A stretch of 64,000 nt of DNA from contig OX485805.1 in assembly GCA_950295325.1 (NCBI GenBank), positions 31,855,501 through 31,919,500 of the forward strand, in the 5' to 3' direction. Below are positions 1-12,070 of the stretch, piece by piece. Numbering within the stretch: position 1 is the first letter of the stretch; each line of letters starts with the position of its first letter. Below the pieces are notes generated by a model. It saw only the letters and a program-made list of their open reading frames with translations, did no database searches and had not been told where the DNA came from. Origin of the DNA: Polytrichum commune (lineage: Eukaryota > Streptophyta > Polytrichopsida > Polytrichales > Polytrichaceae). The position numbers and the translations under genes were made by a program.

Positions 1-1735
1 CCAAACAAAGTAGTTTCTCTGATTGGATAGACAATAAGGTACTATGAATTCTGACCATGCGAACAAGTTTGCTGCTGCAAGTCTCTGAATAAGTTTAGTC
101 ATGTTGGAATTACTACAAGCTAAGTCTTCTTTGTGTGGATTAGAGGTCGCTAGATGTGATCAGTGTGCTGTATCTGTATGGTCTTGAATTTTCGTGACGG
201 GGTGACGGAGGCCTCTGGTATCTAGTGCTGTGAGCATCCTTTGTGGTTTTGTAATGATGCAGCACCTCGTAAACGAGGCTGATAATAATTTGGTCAAGCG
301 CGACGTGGGTTGGGTTGTCCCTTCACCATTACTTTTGTCCTGTTCACAAAATGTGGCAAGGTTGGGATTCCAATTAGACTTTCAATGTCAGTTCATAGTT
401 TTATCTTGATTTCGTAGTTTGGCCGATGATTGTTACCTATAGGTGGAATTGCATGCGGCGCTGAGAACTTGTTTCACAAGGAGAACCTGGTGAGTGTGTC
501 TTCCTCATCGTGTAGGTTTACAGTCACGATGCAGGCATGAATCCATTCATGTATGTACAGATCGCACTCGAAAGTCACATCGTCTAGGTGTGTACTAGGC
601 ATCTCCTGCAGCATGCTATGATCACACTGGTTAACTGCTGAGAATTACCATCTCGTGATCCGGCGCTTGACTCGTCTTGGTTTCTTCGCTCCAGCTAGCA
701 AGTGCTTCTTCAATCTCAAACGTTGTCGGAGAGAGCTACCTTGAGACAGTGTTGCTTTTCTCGATATGCCAGGCGGCCCGTTTTAGTATATCCTATTGAA
801 TACGAACAGCGTGCAGTGGACTTTTTCCTCAACATATTGCAATTGCAACTGCATAGAATTGTGGGATCGGTTTTATCCTCAGACAGGGTTGTGTCGGCCA
901 GATCCATCTATTGATAAGTCTCGAGCGTTCATATAATTAGCTGCTCAGACAGATTTTCTGACAGCGTGGAGAATTAAATGGAAAGAAGAGTGGACGAAAT
1001 TAGCTCAAACGTTGTCCGGCGGGATTTGTTGGACTATGTGACAATTAGCGGCGCAGGTGAACCGGGGATACCACAACAGAGTGCTTTTGCGTGGTATCCT
1101 TTGGATGCACCTCTCCCAACTCTATGTGTGAGTACTACTTTTCAACCTTGCCGGAATCACCGCTTCATGATCTCGTTCATTTTCATATTCATTTCAATTT
1201 CCTTTTAGTTCTGTTGTATGGGATGTTGAAATTGAACTTGGTGATTTTCCAGGTTATGTCAATTCCACTAGGATAAGTTCACAGACGTACTGTACAGAAT
1301 CGTGACAATCGGTACCCGGTACGTACATCTGGGGTCCTGCGAGGAGACACATGATTGAAAATTCACGAGCACAAGCTGCCAGCGCAATAAGCGGCACCGT
1401 GGCTATATGTGATGCATAAATGTGTACCCTGCAATGGGAGTAGATTTCATGTTACATGATCAGGAAGTAAATAGAAAAGAGCTGGGCAATATTACAGCTC
1501 TTCTGCGTTGTACCTGTAGTGCAGGTTAATAATCAGTTCCGAGCCGGGACTATGAGTTCAGGTTAGATTCTCGTGGCACCTTGAATGTTGCGTTAGGGTT
1601 GCCAGTGCACTTTGCATGTGACTTTTCGTGGGTGAGTGTGGATTACCAAAGCTGTCTGCATGTGAGTTGAGAGGAAATTCAAACTATGGTACGCTTCAGG
1701 ACCACAACTAACCTTGAGCTGCTCTTGCCTAGGAC
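1..1735. other. Sequence without a recognised gene, upstream of the first gene
   Basis: Only short ORFs (up to 76 codons) occur here and none resembles a known family. It probably holds the promoter and 5' untranslated region of the gene beginning at 1736. A pyrimidine-rich stretch ending in cctag at about 1723-1733, just before the start codon, could be the 3' splice site of a 5'-UTR intron. No clear TATA box could be tied to a transcription start. Confidence 0.4.
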
Positions 1736-4074
1736 ATGGAGATTGCGCGAGACAATGATGGCAGTTGTTTCATAACTAGTTCCAGGTGTGCAACTATTTT
1801 TCTTCCTCACCAGTTGCCAAGGGCACGCGCTTTGCTTGCTCAAGCAGAAGAAGAAGAACTGCATGCAACTACAAAGCGAACGGGCTTCAATGACAATGAG
1901 GTTGACAATAAGCAGTGTGTGGCAGATCTTGCTGCTGAGAAGAGATTCATCGAAAGAGAAGAATCTGACGTTAATTCTACTTATTGTAAACTACTCCACC
2001 AGATTTCACAGTATCACAAAGAAATTTCGGAGGCAGAGGAGAAAGCACGGTCATTGGTAATGACTGCAACTCCAGAGCAGCTGCAGGTTGTTCGCACTCA
2101 TGTTTTAAGGATCACCGACCAATTGAAAGTAGCAGAAAGGGACTCCGACTTGCAGAGTTATTTGCTTGATAGGATGCGAAGCAAATTGCAGACTACAGAG
2201 AAAAACCTGGAGGAAGAATCCACCAAACTTGTAGAAGTGAGCTCAAAATTGATTGACTTTGATCACGGTCAAGAGTGCAATAAGCTTTGGATCAGCGCCC
2301 TAAAGGAGCAAATACTACAGATGTCGGAGGGGCAAGGTGTAACAGGACGTCCTGTGCCAATGGATGAAACAGATGAAATACCAATAGGATCTGATGCTGT
2401 GTTGTTTGTACGTCCATGCCCTGTGTGCGGGAAATTCTTTAGTAGGAAGTCTTTTTGTGTCACTAGTTGTGGTTGCATGTACCATCCCTTCTGTTTGGGA
2501 GCGCACTTGGAAATATTCAAAAATCCAATCTGTGCAGGCCGTTCTTGTGGTAAGTTATTTGAGGATGGCATGATTGAGCTCTTTGGCTACCACCAACACA
2601 GGATGGCTCTGAAGAAGCCTAAGGTTGAGAGGGGTCACAGTCGGCGAAGTTTGACACCTGATTCATCGAACACTAGACCAAGTAAGTTACTCCCCCATTA
2701 TGCAGACAACGCCCTCATTCTAGGCTAGTGACATTGCAGATCTCTCCTATTCCTCACTTGTTGTTAATTTTGGACACTTGCTTTTGAGACAACACTGGCA
2801 TTTCTAATCGGCAACACTTGATTCTAGATTTGGTACTTGCTACTACATTAATTTGTGTCAATTTCCTATAATATGCTTCACTTGGTTTTGGTCGCTAGCA
2901 CTTGCTACTATATTGTGTCAATTTTGTGTAGTATGTAGCACTTGGTTTTAGTCACCTCACTTGCTAGTACTCAATTACACTTTGCTGCTTTCATTTCTAC
3001 TTGCCATATTGTACAAGCACTAGCAATCACTTACTTGCACTTTGGAATCCATGATGCAACTAAGGATTCTTGAAACCCACTAGAGCCACTAAATTGCTAC
3101 TTGCAGTTCTTCCGAGGCACTTTCAACACTGTTGTATAACTTGTTGGTGGAAGTGGAACTTTCTCTATCACTTTCCATCACACTAGGGTAAACATGTTTT
3201 AAATGGTTATTTTAAATGCCAGTTAAGTGTTGATTTTCTTTCTCATTCTTTGGCAGGGTACAACAATGATGATGTAATAGCGATTGAGGATGAAATGGCA
3301 CCTGAAGATGCGGTCGATGGGAGTCAGGGTCATGCACTCTTTGAAGTAGGACCAACTGTTAAGGATGCACCCATTTTGCAGTTGCAAGATACCCAAATCT
3401 CCATTACAAACCCAAATGGTGTTGCAGATTTGATTAAGAAGCATGCACATTCAAGAACACCTGTGATACTGCCTTCCAGTGAACATCAACAATCATCTGC
3501 TGGTATCTTGAATCCAATTCATGCTGCAAATGCCGAATTGAGCATCCAAGCAAACTGCATAGAGCCCCAATCATGCCCATCAGTGCTTCCAATTCATGAC
3601 AGTGGAGTCAATTGTACTGCACCAAGTGAACCTGCCTCTGTTGTAATGGAAGAACGATCTACTGAAGGAGGGAAGAACATCACAAAGACACATTTGTCTA
3701 ACGAGGAAGTCAAACTTTGGTTAGCCAAGGGTCAATATGCTCCACCAACTCAAAAAACACCTGCTACAACTGACAAAAAACGTGGCAGGCCTACTGGTTC
3801 TACAAAGAAAATGCCTAACTCAAGGGCTGGTGGTTACGAGAGAGGGATGCAAATGCTAGAGGAGCGTGCCAAGGGTATACTGGGACGGACTATAACAAGA
3901 GGGTGAGAGTAATCTTTGAGTTGTTTCTTGGAGTAATCTTTGAGTCGTTTCTTGGAGTAATCTTTGAGTTGTTTCTTTGAGTAATGTTTGAATCCATTGT
4001 TGGAAAACATATGTTATTCTTTGACTTACAATTACTGTGATTTCTTCACGTGCAGAACCTCCAAGAGGACGTGA
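1736..4074 (+). CDS. Unrecognised coiled-coil, Cys/His-cluster and AT-hook protein, three exons
   Basis: My model joins exons 1736-2681, 3257-3902 and 4056-4074 (536 aa). The introns start GTAAGT at 2682 and GTGAGA at 3903 and end in tggcag at 3256 and tgcag at 4055; the frame is kept across both. Residues about 25-205 are charged and heptad-like, so probably a coiled coil. Residues 228-271 hold a compact cluster: CPVC, then C241, C245, C247, H250, C253, H257, C266 and C271. This resembles a RING/zinc-ribbon fold but does not match a canonical RING spacing. Near residue 490, RGRP among lysines is an AT-hook. The architecture suggests a nuclear DNA-associated protein, possibly transposon-derived; that is inference. 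The start is the first ATG of the long frame. The short third exon is the weakest part: reading through 3902 would instead stop at 3906. Confidence 0.6.
2682..3256 (+). other. Intron 1 of the 1736-4074 gene, with CACTTG-rich imperfect repeats
   Basis: The intron is bounded by GTAAGT and tggcag. Between about 2750 and 3060 the word CACTTG/ACTTGCTA recurs many times in imperfect units (for example the pair around 2835 and 2900, both reading on to a TGTGTCAATTT stretch). This looks like an old degenerate minisatellite. Confidence 0.55.
3906..3990. repeat. Short tandem repeat of about 25 bp inside intron 2
   Basis: The unit GAGTAATCTTTGAGTTGTTT occurs three times nearly perfectly and a fourth time degraded, all within the 153-bp intron 3903-4055. 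Confidence 0.85.
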
Positions 4075-4716
4075 CATGGAAGTATTAGGAGACTAGATAT
4101 TTTGTTTTATCATTGCCTATAGCAACATCAAGTGTAATGATTCATTATCGAAGTGAACAACAAAATTTTTGTGCCATGTTACATTGAGTTTTGTCATGTC
4201 CAAAGTGTTGGGAGTCTTCTGTGTGCCAATTGAAACGTTGACTAACCTTAATAATGATTTGAGGATTTGAATTGGAATACGAATAATACGAATTTGGATT
4301 CGGACTCATTGGAAAGAGTGGGAAGAGACCGTGGTATTCAACAAAAGGTTTCATGATCAGTAGAATTGCTGGTGATGATGGTGCTGGATTCCATGCTATG
4401 ATTTCGAGAAGCCCTGGTAATCTCTATTCCTTGAACAACTTTTGGTTTATGGGGATGTGGCTGTGTGGTGCTTGTAGGAGCCTCCAGTCGGCTCCAATAG
4501 CATGCATTTGTTGGATTCTTGAAGGTCACTTCAATTTATAGAGTCAGTGGATTTATTCTGATGACCTTCGATTACTTGATACCTATGTCATATGTTAATT
4601 TCCTATTGTAAGAGAATTTGTGCTTGTGGATAGATTTGACTAGAGCTTTCTTCAGCTAGATGGGTTTTGAGGAATGTTGGTGATGAGCTAAATTGAGTTT
4701 GATGTTTGGGTTTCAG
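4075..4716. other. No recognised gene; 3' flank of the first gene
   Basis: Small ORFs only. Unless the exon at 4717 belongs to the first gene, this is its 3' untranslated and intergenic sequence. A polypyrimidine tract and tttcag at 4711-4716 form a good 3' splice site for the following exon. Confidence 0.4.
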
Positions 4717-4967
4717 TGAAAGAGAGACGGGAGGAAAGGCCAGAGAAGCGGAGGAGAAAGGAGAAACCAAAGAAACGTGAGGAATCTAAGAAAGAAGAGA
4801 AGCCACAGAATGGTCGAAAGACAATGGAGGAGTTGAGAGCTGAGAGAGTGAAACGGGAGCAGCAGGAAAAAGACAAGGCTCGGAAATTGGTGGTTGCAAA
4901 TGGAGGTGTCGCGGTTAACAGGAATAGTCGTCCTTACTACAATCAAAGCTTTGGAAATTCACGATGA
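4717..4967 (+). CDS. Terminal exon of a LENG1-like (leukocyte receptor cluster member 1-like) protein
   Basis: After the 3' splice site at 4715-4716 an open frame of 82 codons runs to TGA at 4967. It is almost wholly Arg/Lys/Glu, then has KTMEELRAERVKREQQEKDK followed by a basic, Asn/Tyr-rich tail ending YYNQSFGNSR. The KT(I/M)E(E/Q)LRAERLRRE pattern near the C-terminus and a short aromatic tail are what I recall of LENG1-like proteins, conserved from plants to animals; that match is from memory. No N-terminal LENG1 exon is visible upstream. The piece may be the last exon of a gene whose other exons are lost, or an alternative 3' exon of the upstream gene, since the phase fits the donor at 2682 but not the one at 3903. 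Confidence 0.45.
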
Positions 4968-5500
4968 TCAACCTTCTTGTGGAGATCCTTGTCATGGGAC
5001 TCCGTGTTATATAGTTTCTGTTGATAACTTCTAGTGCAAATTCACCATTGCGAGACACTTCATGTATTATATTTGAGAAGCACATGAAAAGATTACTACT
5101 TGATCCAAGTTCATAAGCCTCCTTGCAAGTATGTCCATAGATGCCACTGTTGGTAGCTTCTATTAATACCGCTTCTATTAAGCCTTTATTAAGCTTCCAA
5201 GTTTTCTTGATGTGCGTGGCCACTAGGATGTAACCTAAGGCGTTTGGAAAAGGAGGTTTATGACCTATGGAATGAATAGCACTGTTGGAAATATGCACTA
5301 TTGGCTCAGACGCAAGCGAAAAATTTGGAATTACTTGATACAAGCTTGGAAGGAAGACAAGATTGCAAAATACTGTTGCGATCTGACTCCCCAATTGTGC
5401 CTCATAGGGGTTGATTCTGGTGTGAATTTCACCAACGATGATGATTCTTCATGTTCTTGGCAATCGAAGAGTGTAAACGCAATTTTTGGGCTATCGCCTA
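4968..5500. other. No recognised gene; unassigned minus-strand ORF
   Basis: A 159-codon open frame runs on the minus strand from 5394 to 4915 and overlaps a 141-codon plus-strand frame from 5260. Neither shows a family motif I recognise. The minus-strand frame has ordinary amino acid composition and could be an exon relic. Confidence 0.25.
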
Positions 5501-6850
5501 GCTGGAGAGCTACCATTTTCAAATTAGTGACAATTAGCGGCAATAGTCGTTTAAAGGCAAATCACCAGTGTGAAACGAGGGCAATAGTCGCTCCTAGGCG
5601 GTTGCAACTGCCTTCACCTCCCCCGCCGATAAGGAGGAGGCTGACCATCGCCAAGACAGGCTATTTTCCATTTGATAGAATCTGACATAGTCTCCACTTA
5701 GGATAGCAATAGGCTTTAGCGACATCAGATCTCAGTGATTGAGACTGAGTGCAATTAGTCTTTCTCCGAGAGGGAGAAGCAGCAATAGACGTGTGAGAAC
5801 TGAGTGATTCAGTCTCAAGCAATGTGACATTTGAATATGAGTAAAGTTTCATTTCAATGAGCAATAGTCTTGTGTGTGTGTAATGTGATTGTGATGGGGT
5901 CGTCTGAGACTGAGGCAATTTATCTTGGGTTGAATTGAGTCTATAGTAGTAGCAAGCAGTAAAGTGTGTGTGCTTTGATATGAAAGAGAGGCGTGAGGCC
6001 AAGTATATCTTGAGAGATTCAGGCAATAGCCGTGAACACTGAGAGAGATGTATCATCCGCCGAGAGGGCGAGGAACTTTGTAATCGAGTCTGGGAGTTGC
6101 AATGGTTGAGGTCGAACTATGGCCATCGCCTTGTGAGTGAGTCGTGTCAATGAAGCAAAGGCTGATTGCCGAGAAAGAAGGGCAATAGTCTAGTGGAAGA
6201 AGGAGGAGTCGGAGTTTGAATATGGCCATAGACATGAGAGAGACTTCTCTCAGCCTAGTGCACAGGTTAAAGACTATTTGCCTGAGAGAAGGACAAAGGC
6301 AATGGCCGCAAGAAGGACAGAGAAGTGTTGGCAATTAGGCAGGGAGTGGTAGAGTCTTGGAAGCCTGTAACTTCCGTGAGGCAAGGCCTGGGCAATAGGC
6401 TGTGTCGAGAGAAGCCTGTGAAGGTAAGTAGTCTGAGAAGGGCCATCGCCTTCTCGGACAGAGAGCCGAAGTATCGAGGGAGGGCTATCGTCTGAGTCCT
6501 TTGGCTATCGCCCATCTGGTTAATGAGAGACCTTGAGCGAGAGTTGAGAGAGTAACGTCCTGTAGGGCTATAGGCCTAGCAGGTGTCGTCCCTGAGAGAG
6601 AAGAGAGAAAGAGAAGAGAGAGGCCGCTCATGGGAGCATAGCCAAAGGCCTACTCTGAGACATTACCTGGCGTGTAGCCGTTGCAGTGACTGCAGAGACG
6701 AGATGGGTTATTCGCAGGCGTGAGCTGCAAAAGACATTACCATCTCAGGAAAGAGAAATTGCTTACTTAGTGTAAGACATTACCAAAGGCTAATACTTTC
6801 GAGCTTAAAATGTAATTAGGCCTTAATCAAGGAATATCGCCTACATTGTT
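5500..6850. repeat. Region of dispersed degenerate ~10-bp words and GAGAG-rich sequence
   Basis: A word of the form GGCNATAGNC or GGCNATCGCC recurs about twenty times at irregular spacing. Examples are ctatcgcct near 5507, gcaatagtcg near 5542 and 5580, ccatcgcc near 5647, gcaataggc near 5706, gcaatagtct near 5861 and 6181, ggccatcgcc near 6121 and 6441, and ggctatcgcc near 6503. It is embedded in purine-rich GAGAGA tracts, densest at 6580-6625. Copies are not in register, so this is not a simple tandem array. No coding frame of note overlaps it. Confidence 0.6.
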
Positions 6851-7280
6851 GATGCATTGATTATATATAATGCTGTGGGGATTTGTGTGGACAAGTTGCC
6901 AATCAGTTGAAGATGAAGATGATGATTACAGTCTTGTGAAGATGGGCCGAATGCCTGTAAGTTAAATTAAGATGAATTAATTTGAAGTTATTGCAAAACT
7001 CAATTCTTGTTATGCAAAGACGATGTGGTTACAAAAAGACATTACCCCGGACTTCGGTCCTGACGAATTGCCAAGGACTACTTGCCAAGCTTTTGAGCTT
7101 CACGACTGAAATAGGTCAAAGACATAGAGTGATAGAAACTTTCCCTAAAGATAGGACATAATCACTTTTGACGGAGGAAGCACAAGGAACCATAAGAGTG
7201 GGGAGTAAGTGGAATTAAGAAGGAATGAAGAAAGAAAGATCCTAAGTTGTTATTATAATCCTTAAATCCAATATGACATT
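6655..7280. repeat. Dispersed GACATTACC words
   Basis: GACATTACC occurs near 6659, 6733, 6776 and 7038, with a GACATTAACC variant near 7274. They follow directly on the preceding repeat-word region and may be part of the same element or an unrelated simple motif. Confidence 0.5.
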
Positions 7281-7375
7281 AACCCTTATAGACACTATCT
7301 CAGTCTTCCTGGAGACTTTGTTCCCTGGGTTTTGTTGTTTTGAGCCATAGCAAAAACTTACTACAAAGAGCACTA

Positions 7376-7703
7376 CACTAAATATGATATTTAGTGTTTG
7401 ATAATATTTAGTGTTGTTACCCCCCTATCCTGTTCGACACTAATTTTCAATTCTTTGATAATTAGTGTTAGACATAAATGTGCTGCCACCTTCCTTATCG
7501 CCACCTCCCTTCTCCTTTTATCATTGATTTTTTTCGTATCCTTACACTAAATTCGTGCATGTAACTTCCACATATTACCATGATAGTTGATATTTAGTGT
7601 TTGAGTTTACATTTAATGCTACTTTCATAGGGTTAGTGATATTTAGTGTATGCGTTCGTATACAGTGTATCAAACACTAAATATCATATTATGATATTTA
7701 GTG
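7376..7703. mobile_element. MITE-like element with CACTAAATAT inverted ends and TA flanks
   Basis: The left end begins CACTAAATATGATATTTAGT followed by GTTTGATA. The right end carries the same words inverted (TATCAAACAC then TAAATATCAT...ATATTTAGTG). The right end has six extra bases in its centre. The terminal repeats are themselves nearly palindromic, so each end can also form its own hairpin. TA lies on both sides (7374-7375 and 7704-7705), which could be a TA target duplication. The roughly 330-bp body is AT-rich and non-coding. Confidence 0.65.
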
Positions 7704-7815
7704 TACTCCTTTGTTCCTAGATATGCAAGTTTCCACCTGGAAATTATTGATGAAGTTGGCTGCTTTCACTATCATCAAAGGCAACCGCTTGGTGGTTGCA
7801 AGCAGGAAAACAGAA

Positions 7816-7890
7816 GCAAATGGAGGTGTCGCGGTTAACAGGAATAGTCGTCCTTACTACAATCAAAGATTTGGAAATTCACGATGATCA
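7816..7890 (+). pseudogene. Duplicated tail of the LENG1-like terminal exon
   Basis: 75 bp here match 4896-4970 with a single difference (c at 4949, a at 7869). The copy includes the last 23 codons, the stop codon and the bases after it. Just upstream, agcaggaaaa (7801-7810) also matches 4861-4870, with the 25 bases between reduced to 5. So this is a partial copy with an internal deletion, about 2.9 kb away from the source. Confidence 0.85.
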
Positions 7891-8940
7891 CGACGCACTT
7901 TGATGCAATATAACTTGAAGTGCCTTCTTCTCATTGACCACTGACAGTGTCGAAACCTGTACGCTGCCTAGCACTGAAATTTGCCTCTGCTTGGTCATGA
8001 AGTTCAAAGTTGGTCATGTCCAACCTCCATCTATGACAGAAGCAGCACTGGTCACCTTCTGTGACGCAGCAAAGGGAGGATTAGGTATGACAAGCACAAT
8101 GAAGAGTCGATGTTTGCAGTAGTATAGGGCAACCGCATCAGCTGCTACTATAACTGACACATTTGTTCAAATAATGCTTACTAGGTGATCACATCAAGTA
8201 CTTAAACAACCTGAGTATTGTTCTTACGTTCACAGAGCTAGCTGGCGTTTGAGCATAGTGTCACGATCAATTCAGAACTAGATTAGGATGATGAAGGTGA
8301 TCAATCACGTCAGGTTACCCAACCTTGTCAAGCAGGCACATGAAGTAGTGAGGACATAGCATGCTACAACAATCACTACATTTTCAAAACATGCAAGAAA
8401 TCTTTTTGAAATGGGAAGTTAAAATATATCGTAAGCTAACATTCGTGCACCTTAGCCTGTAGAGTTGGATCCTTACAAAGTTCGCATTGCAGAGAGCCTA
8501 TGCACAACCACAATCTACAATGAAATGAGAGATTACTATCCATTGAACCAAATCCTATATCAATAACAACACTATTGGTATAGAGAAATATGTCTTCATG
8601 AAGGCTTATGCATGGGAAATCATACCCAATAGATCTCTCAGAGCGCAACACACAACATTGCCTCCAAAGTCTCCTTTACCAACAACCAGTAATCATGTAG
8701 CAGAATTTGAAGAAATCAGTGTAAACCTTTATGATACTAGAGGATCAAGTTAGAATACAAGCATACTAGAAACTTAGCACTAGTAGAAAACGTGACGAAA
8801 AAGAATTTAGGACTAGTAGTAAATCAATTACACTCTTGAATAAGCAACCAGAACTTGTAGAAAATAAAAGTAAGACATGTCAAATTGAAAGAACGTCATC
8901 ACCTCAATTCATGTATGCTTGTATTGGCACACCAATTACG
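7891..8940. other. No recognised gene
   Basis: Small ORFs of 60-70 codons only. The sequence lies downstream of the minus-strand transposon-like gene and probably includes its 3' flank. Confidence 0.4.
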
Positions 8941-11900
8941 TTATGAGATGATGTTGCTCCTGCAATCGAGAGCATTCAACACCACACTTCTGACTTCTGA
9001 TGACATGCCATATCTTTGAAGGCCCTTCTTGGCGTATGTTGGTAGCATCAAAAAATCTGAACAAATTACGTGGTGCGAACAAGCATAAGCTGGTCTATCT
9101 TTGAGAATTTCATACATCACATTTGGGCCCCTTTGTCCACTAGATATTCTTGAATAGTAAAATCCTCTTATTAGCATATCACCTTTAGACCATGTATTCC
9201 CCCAATCGTCAACAAAGGTTTCAGGGTTACTATAGAGGACTCTGTCACATAGAATCACAAAAAAAGGGTCCCCTTTTTCAACACCATCACACATTATAGC
9301 GACATTAAACCCGATCTCTACTTTATGTGCCTCCTCCTCAAGGTCAATGTCATCATCATCATTCTCTGCAGCTTCCAGTATATCATCTTCATTTTGTAAA
9401 TCAAATTCCTCTTGAAGACAATCCTCTTCAATATGTTCGGCAAATCCTTCTGAAGCAACATCGACAGTTGAGGCAGCATGGCACGGAGCATTCATTGCAA
9501 CTTGTCGAACCTACAAATATACATTGACATGAGTTCATGAAAACATGGTAAGAAATTGACTCTTAGGCCTGCTTAATGAAGATTTTGGAGCCACAAAGAA
9601 ATAAAAGAAGGACTTGGAATATTGTAGTATAATACCTGTGTTAAGACCTTGGGTGACAGTGTCACTAGCTTCCAGTCCTTCATGTGTGATGTTTGAAGGC
9701 ATAATTGACTATTATCATCTATGCATTCTTTGCAGAAGCAAGCGAGATGTCTAACCTTCAAAATAGTGATATCCCGATGTGAAACAGACACAACATAATG
9801 TAATGATCGAACACCTTCGAAGTAACTGCAGTCATATTTGTGCCGGCGGTCAACATTTTCTATCAGGTGGAAGAACCGCACTACATCTCTTCTTGCAATC
9901 CTGTAATCTTTGAGCTTATCGCGTACAACTGCTTCTCTAGTTTGTCTACCCTTGCAAAATGCTACCACATCTGAGGCATTCAAGAGTTTAGGAGTTTCCA
10001 TCTTCATTTGTTCCTTTCTAATTGACTGTTTCAAGATAGCCCCTGCACCATCGTGCACCCCTTTCCATGACCTGATCCAAATAAGGACCAAACCATTTGG
10101 CAACCATTTGGAAGTACTAAATCCTCCCTAGTTCGTAGTTGGTACCTGTTGCAAATTGAAAGAGTTTTAGTAAGCTGATGAATTTGTAATTGGTTGCTAA
10201 ATTTACCAAACATATAGCAATAAAAATAATTGTGTCATGATTGAAGGAAAAATAACAATAATAAGGTAAAGTATACCCACATAGCAACTTGATACATTGT
10301 TTTCCTAGACTTAAATTGCGCAGCACAACCGTCACTCCACACAATATGTTGGTTGTACACCAAACCACGATCTCGAAGATTTCTCCAGTGCAAGTCAAAA
10401 CAATGTCGTACAAAAAGTACATCATGATTCATATCATCAGATATATAGTAATGATATTCTGTGATGAGCTTACTTGCACCAGAATCAGGATTTTGGATGT
10501 ATTCTTCGTTCCACCGGTAGGAAACATGCACTAAGATTGTTAGTTGAACCGAAGAGAAATGCATCTCTTGAATTTCGTTCCATTCTGCGAACGAATAATT
10601 CTCTGCGAAATCAACAACTGATAGAACCGAGGAAGGTGGGAATGTGGCCAAGCTGACCCGGTATTGCTCAGCTTCCCATTGAGCAACAAAATTATGTGTG
10701 ATGAACTTGGTTAGTCGAGGCCTAAAATAACTTAAGAACTGTCTAGCTAGGGTATACTTGTACTGTAATCGAAGAACTAAGTATTCTTTCCCTGCCTTTG
10801 TCTTACCACCTTTCACTTTCTGGTAACAATTCCATTGCATCAAGCTCTTGTTATTTCCACTCAACTCTAAAGGACAATTAATTAACATATCCACGCCACA
10901 TTGACCACACTGTCCCATGAGACAATCCAATTTGTGCCATCCATCTTCTTGCATAGGACAGAGTACCGATATCCACATATCTATCAATCCTCCAAAATGT
11001 GTTGTATGAGCTGCACAAACTCCATGTACCCCACCTTCGCAGACATCGCAAGTACACGCACAAATAACACCATGGATACCTTTTGTTGCTGATCTCATAT
11101 TGTTCCAACCGTGAAGTAACTCCAAAATCTCAACATGCTGCTTGCAGGCACAAGTGTTTCTTTCTTTTAACCTTCTCACATAATATGGTTTGAGGAGCTC
11201 AAAAGCTCTCAATCCAACTTTCACAGATGGATGGTGCGCTTTGAATTGAACGTAGAATTCCAACTGCAATTGCAAATGAATGTGAGAATACGATACAGTT
11301 AGTATGTTTGTGGTCTACAACACATGATAGGACTTGAATAGGCTAACAAATGACTCCAACACTTACTTAGAGGGAGATTCACTATGTCACTATACACAAA
11401 ATGCGTAAGTACAATTTCCAGTGGTGGACGTTCAATATGAAATGAAAGTGAATATGTCACTTGATATCAAAGAGCATGGTGTAGTTAGTGTTAGCCTAAT
11501 CCAACAAGTGGTTGTGCGCATGTGCAAGTGCTAAAAAATTTGACTGCAAGTTTTTGAATTGGAAAATGAGTAAGTCATTTATACAATGCAAGTGAAATGT
11601 CAAATGTCTCAAGTACAAGTAGTGGAGTGAAAATGAATGTCAGAAATTGCAATATTATGTCTAGCATGACGTAGATTTATTCAAGTGAAAACAAATAAAT
11701 ACACATGATGGTCCCACTTTGGAAGGATACATGTTCACAAGGGTTCAAGTAAAAGTCCAAAAAAAGGGCAAAAGAGAAACTAATCAGGAATTGTGGCTAC
11801 AAATATTTTCTATCCAATAATTGTAAATCAAATCAGTTGTTCTCCAAGTGGATAATGAGAGGATTGCAATTGAAAATTATAAAAATTTAGGGTGTAACCT

Positions 11901-12065
11901 GAGATTCTTGAAGATAATGCTTTGGATGCTCATTAAACTTCCACGGTTATGTTCTTTGGTACAGAATGTCCTTCGATATAGGGGAGATTGTCGTTGATGT
12001 ATCCCAAAAATTCACAATTTTTTGTCGATCATCTTCATTAACATAGTCATTTCTGTTCTTTCTGG

Positions 12066-12070
12066 GCATT
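12066..12070. repeat. Target-site duplication GCATT, left of solo LTR A
   Basis: GCATT at 12066-12070 is repeated at 13525-13529, immediately outside the two ends of LTR A. Confidence 0.9.

Noticed and set aside
5260-5685. 141-codon plus-strand frame as a gene
   Set aside because: No motif, it overlaps an equally long minus-strand frame, and its 3' end runs into the degenerate repeat-word region.
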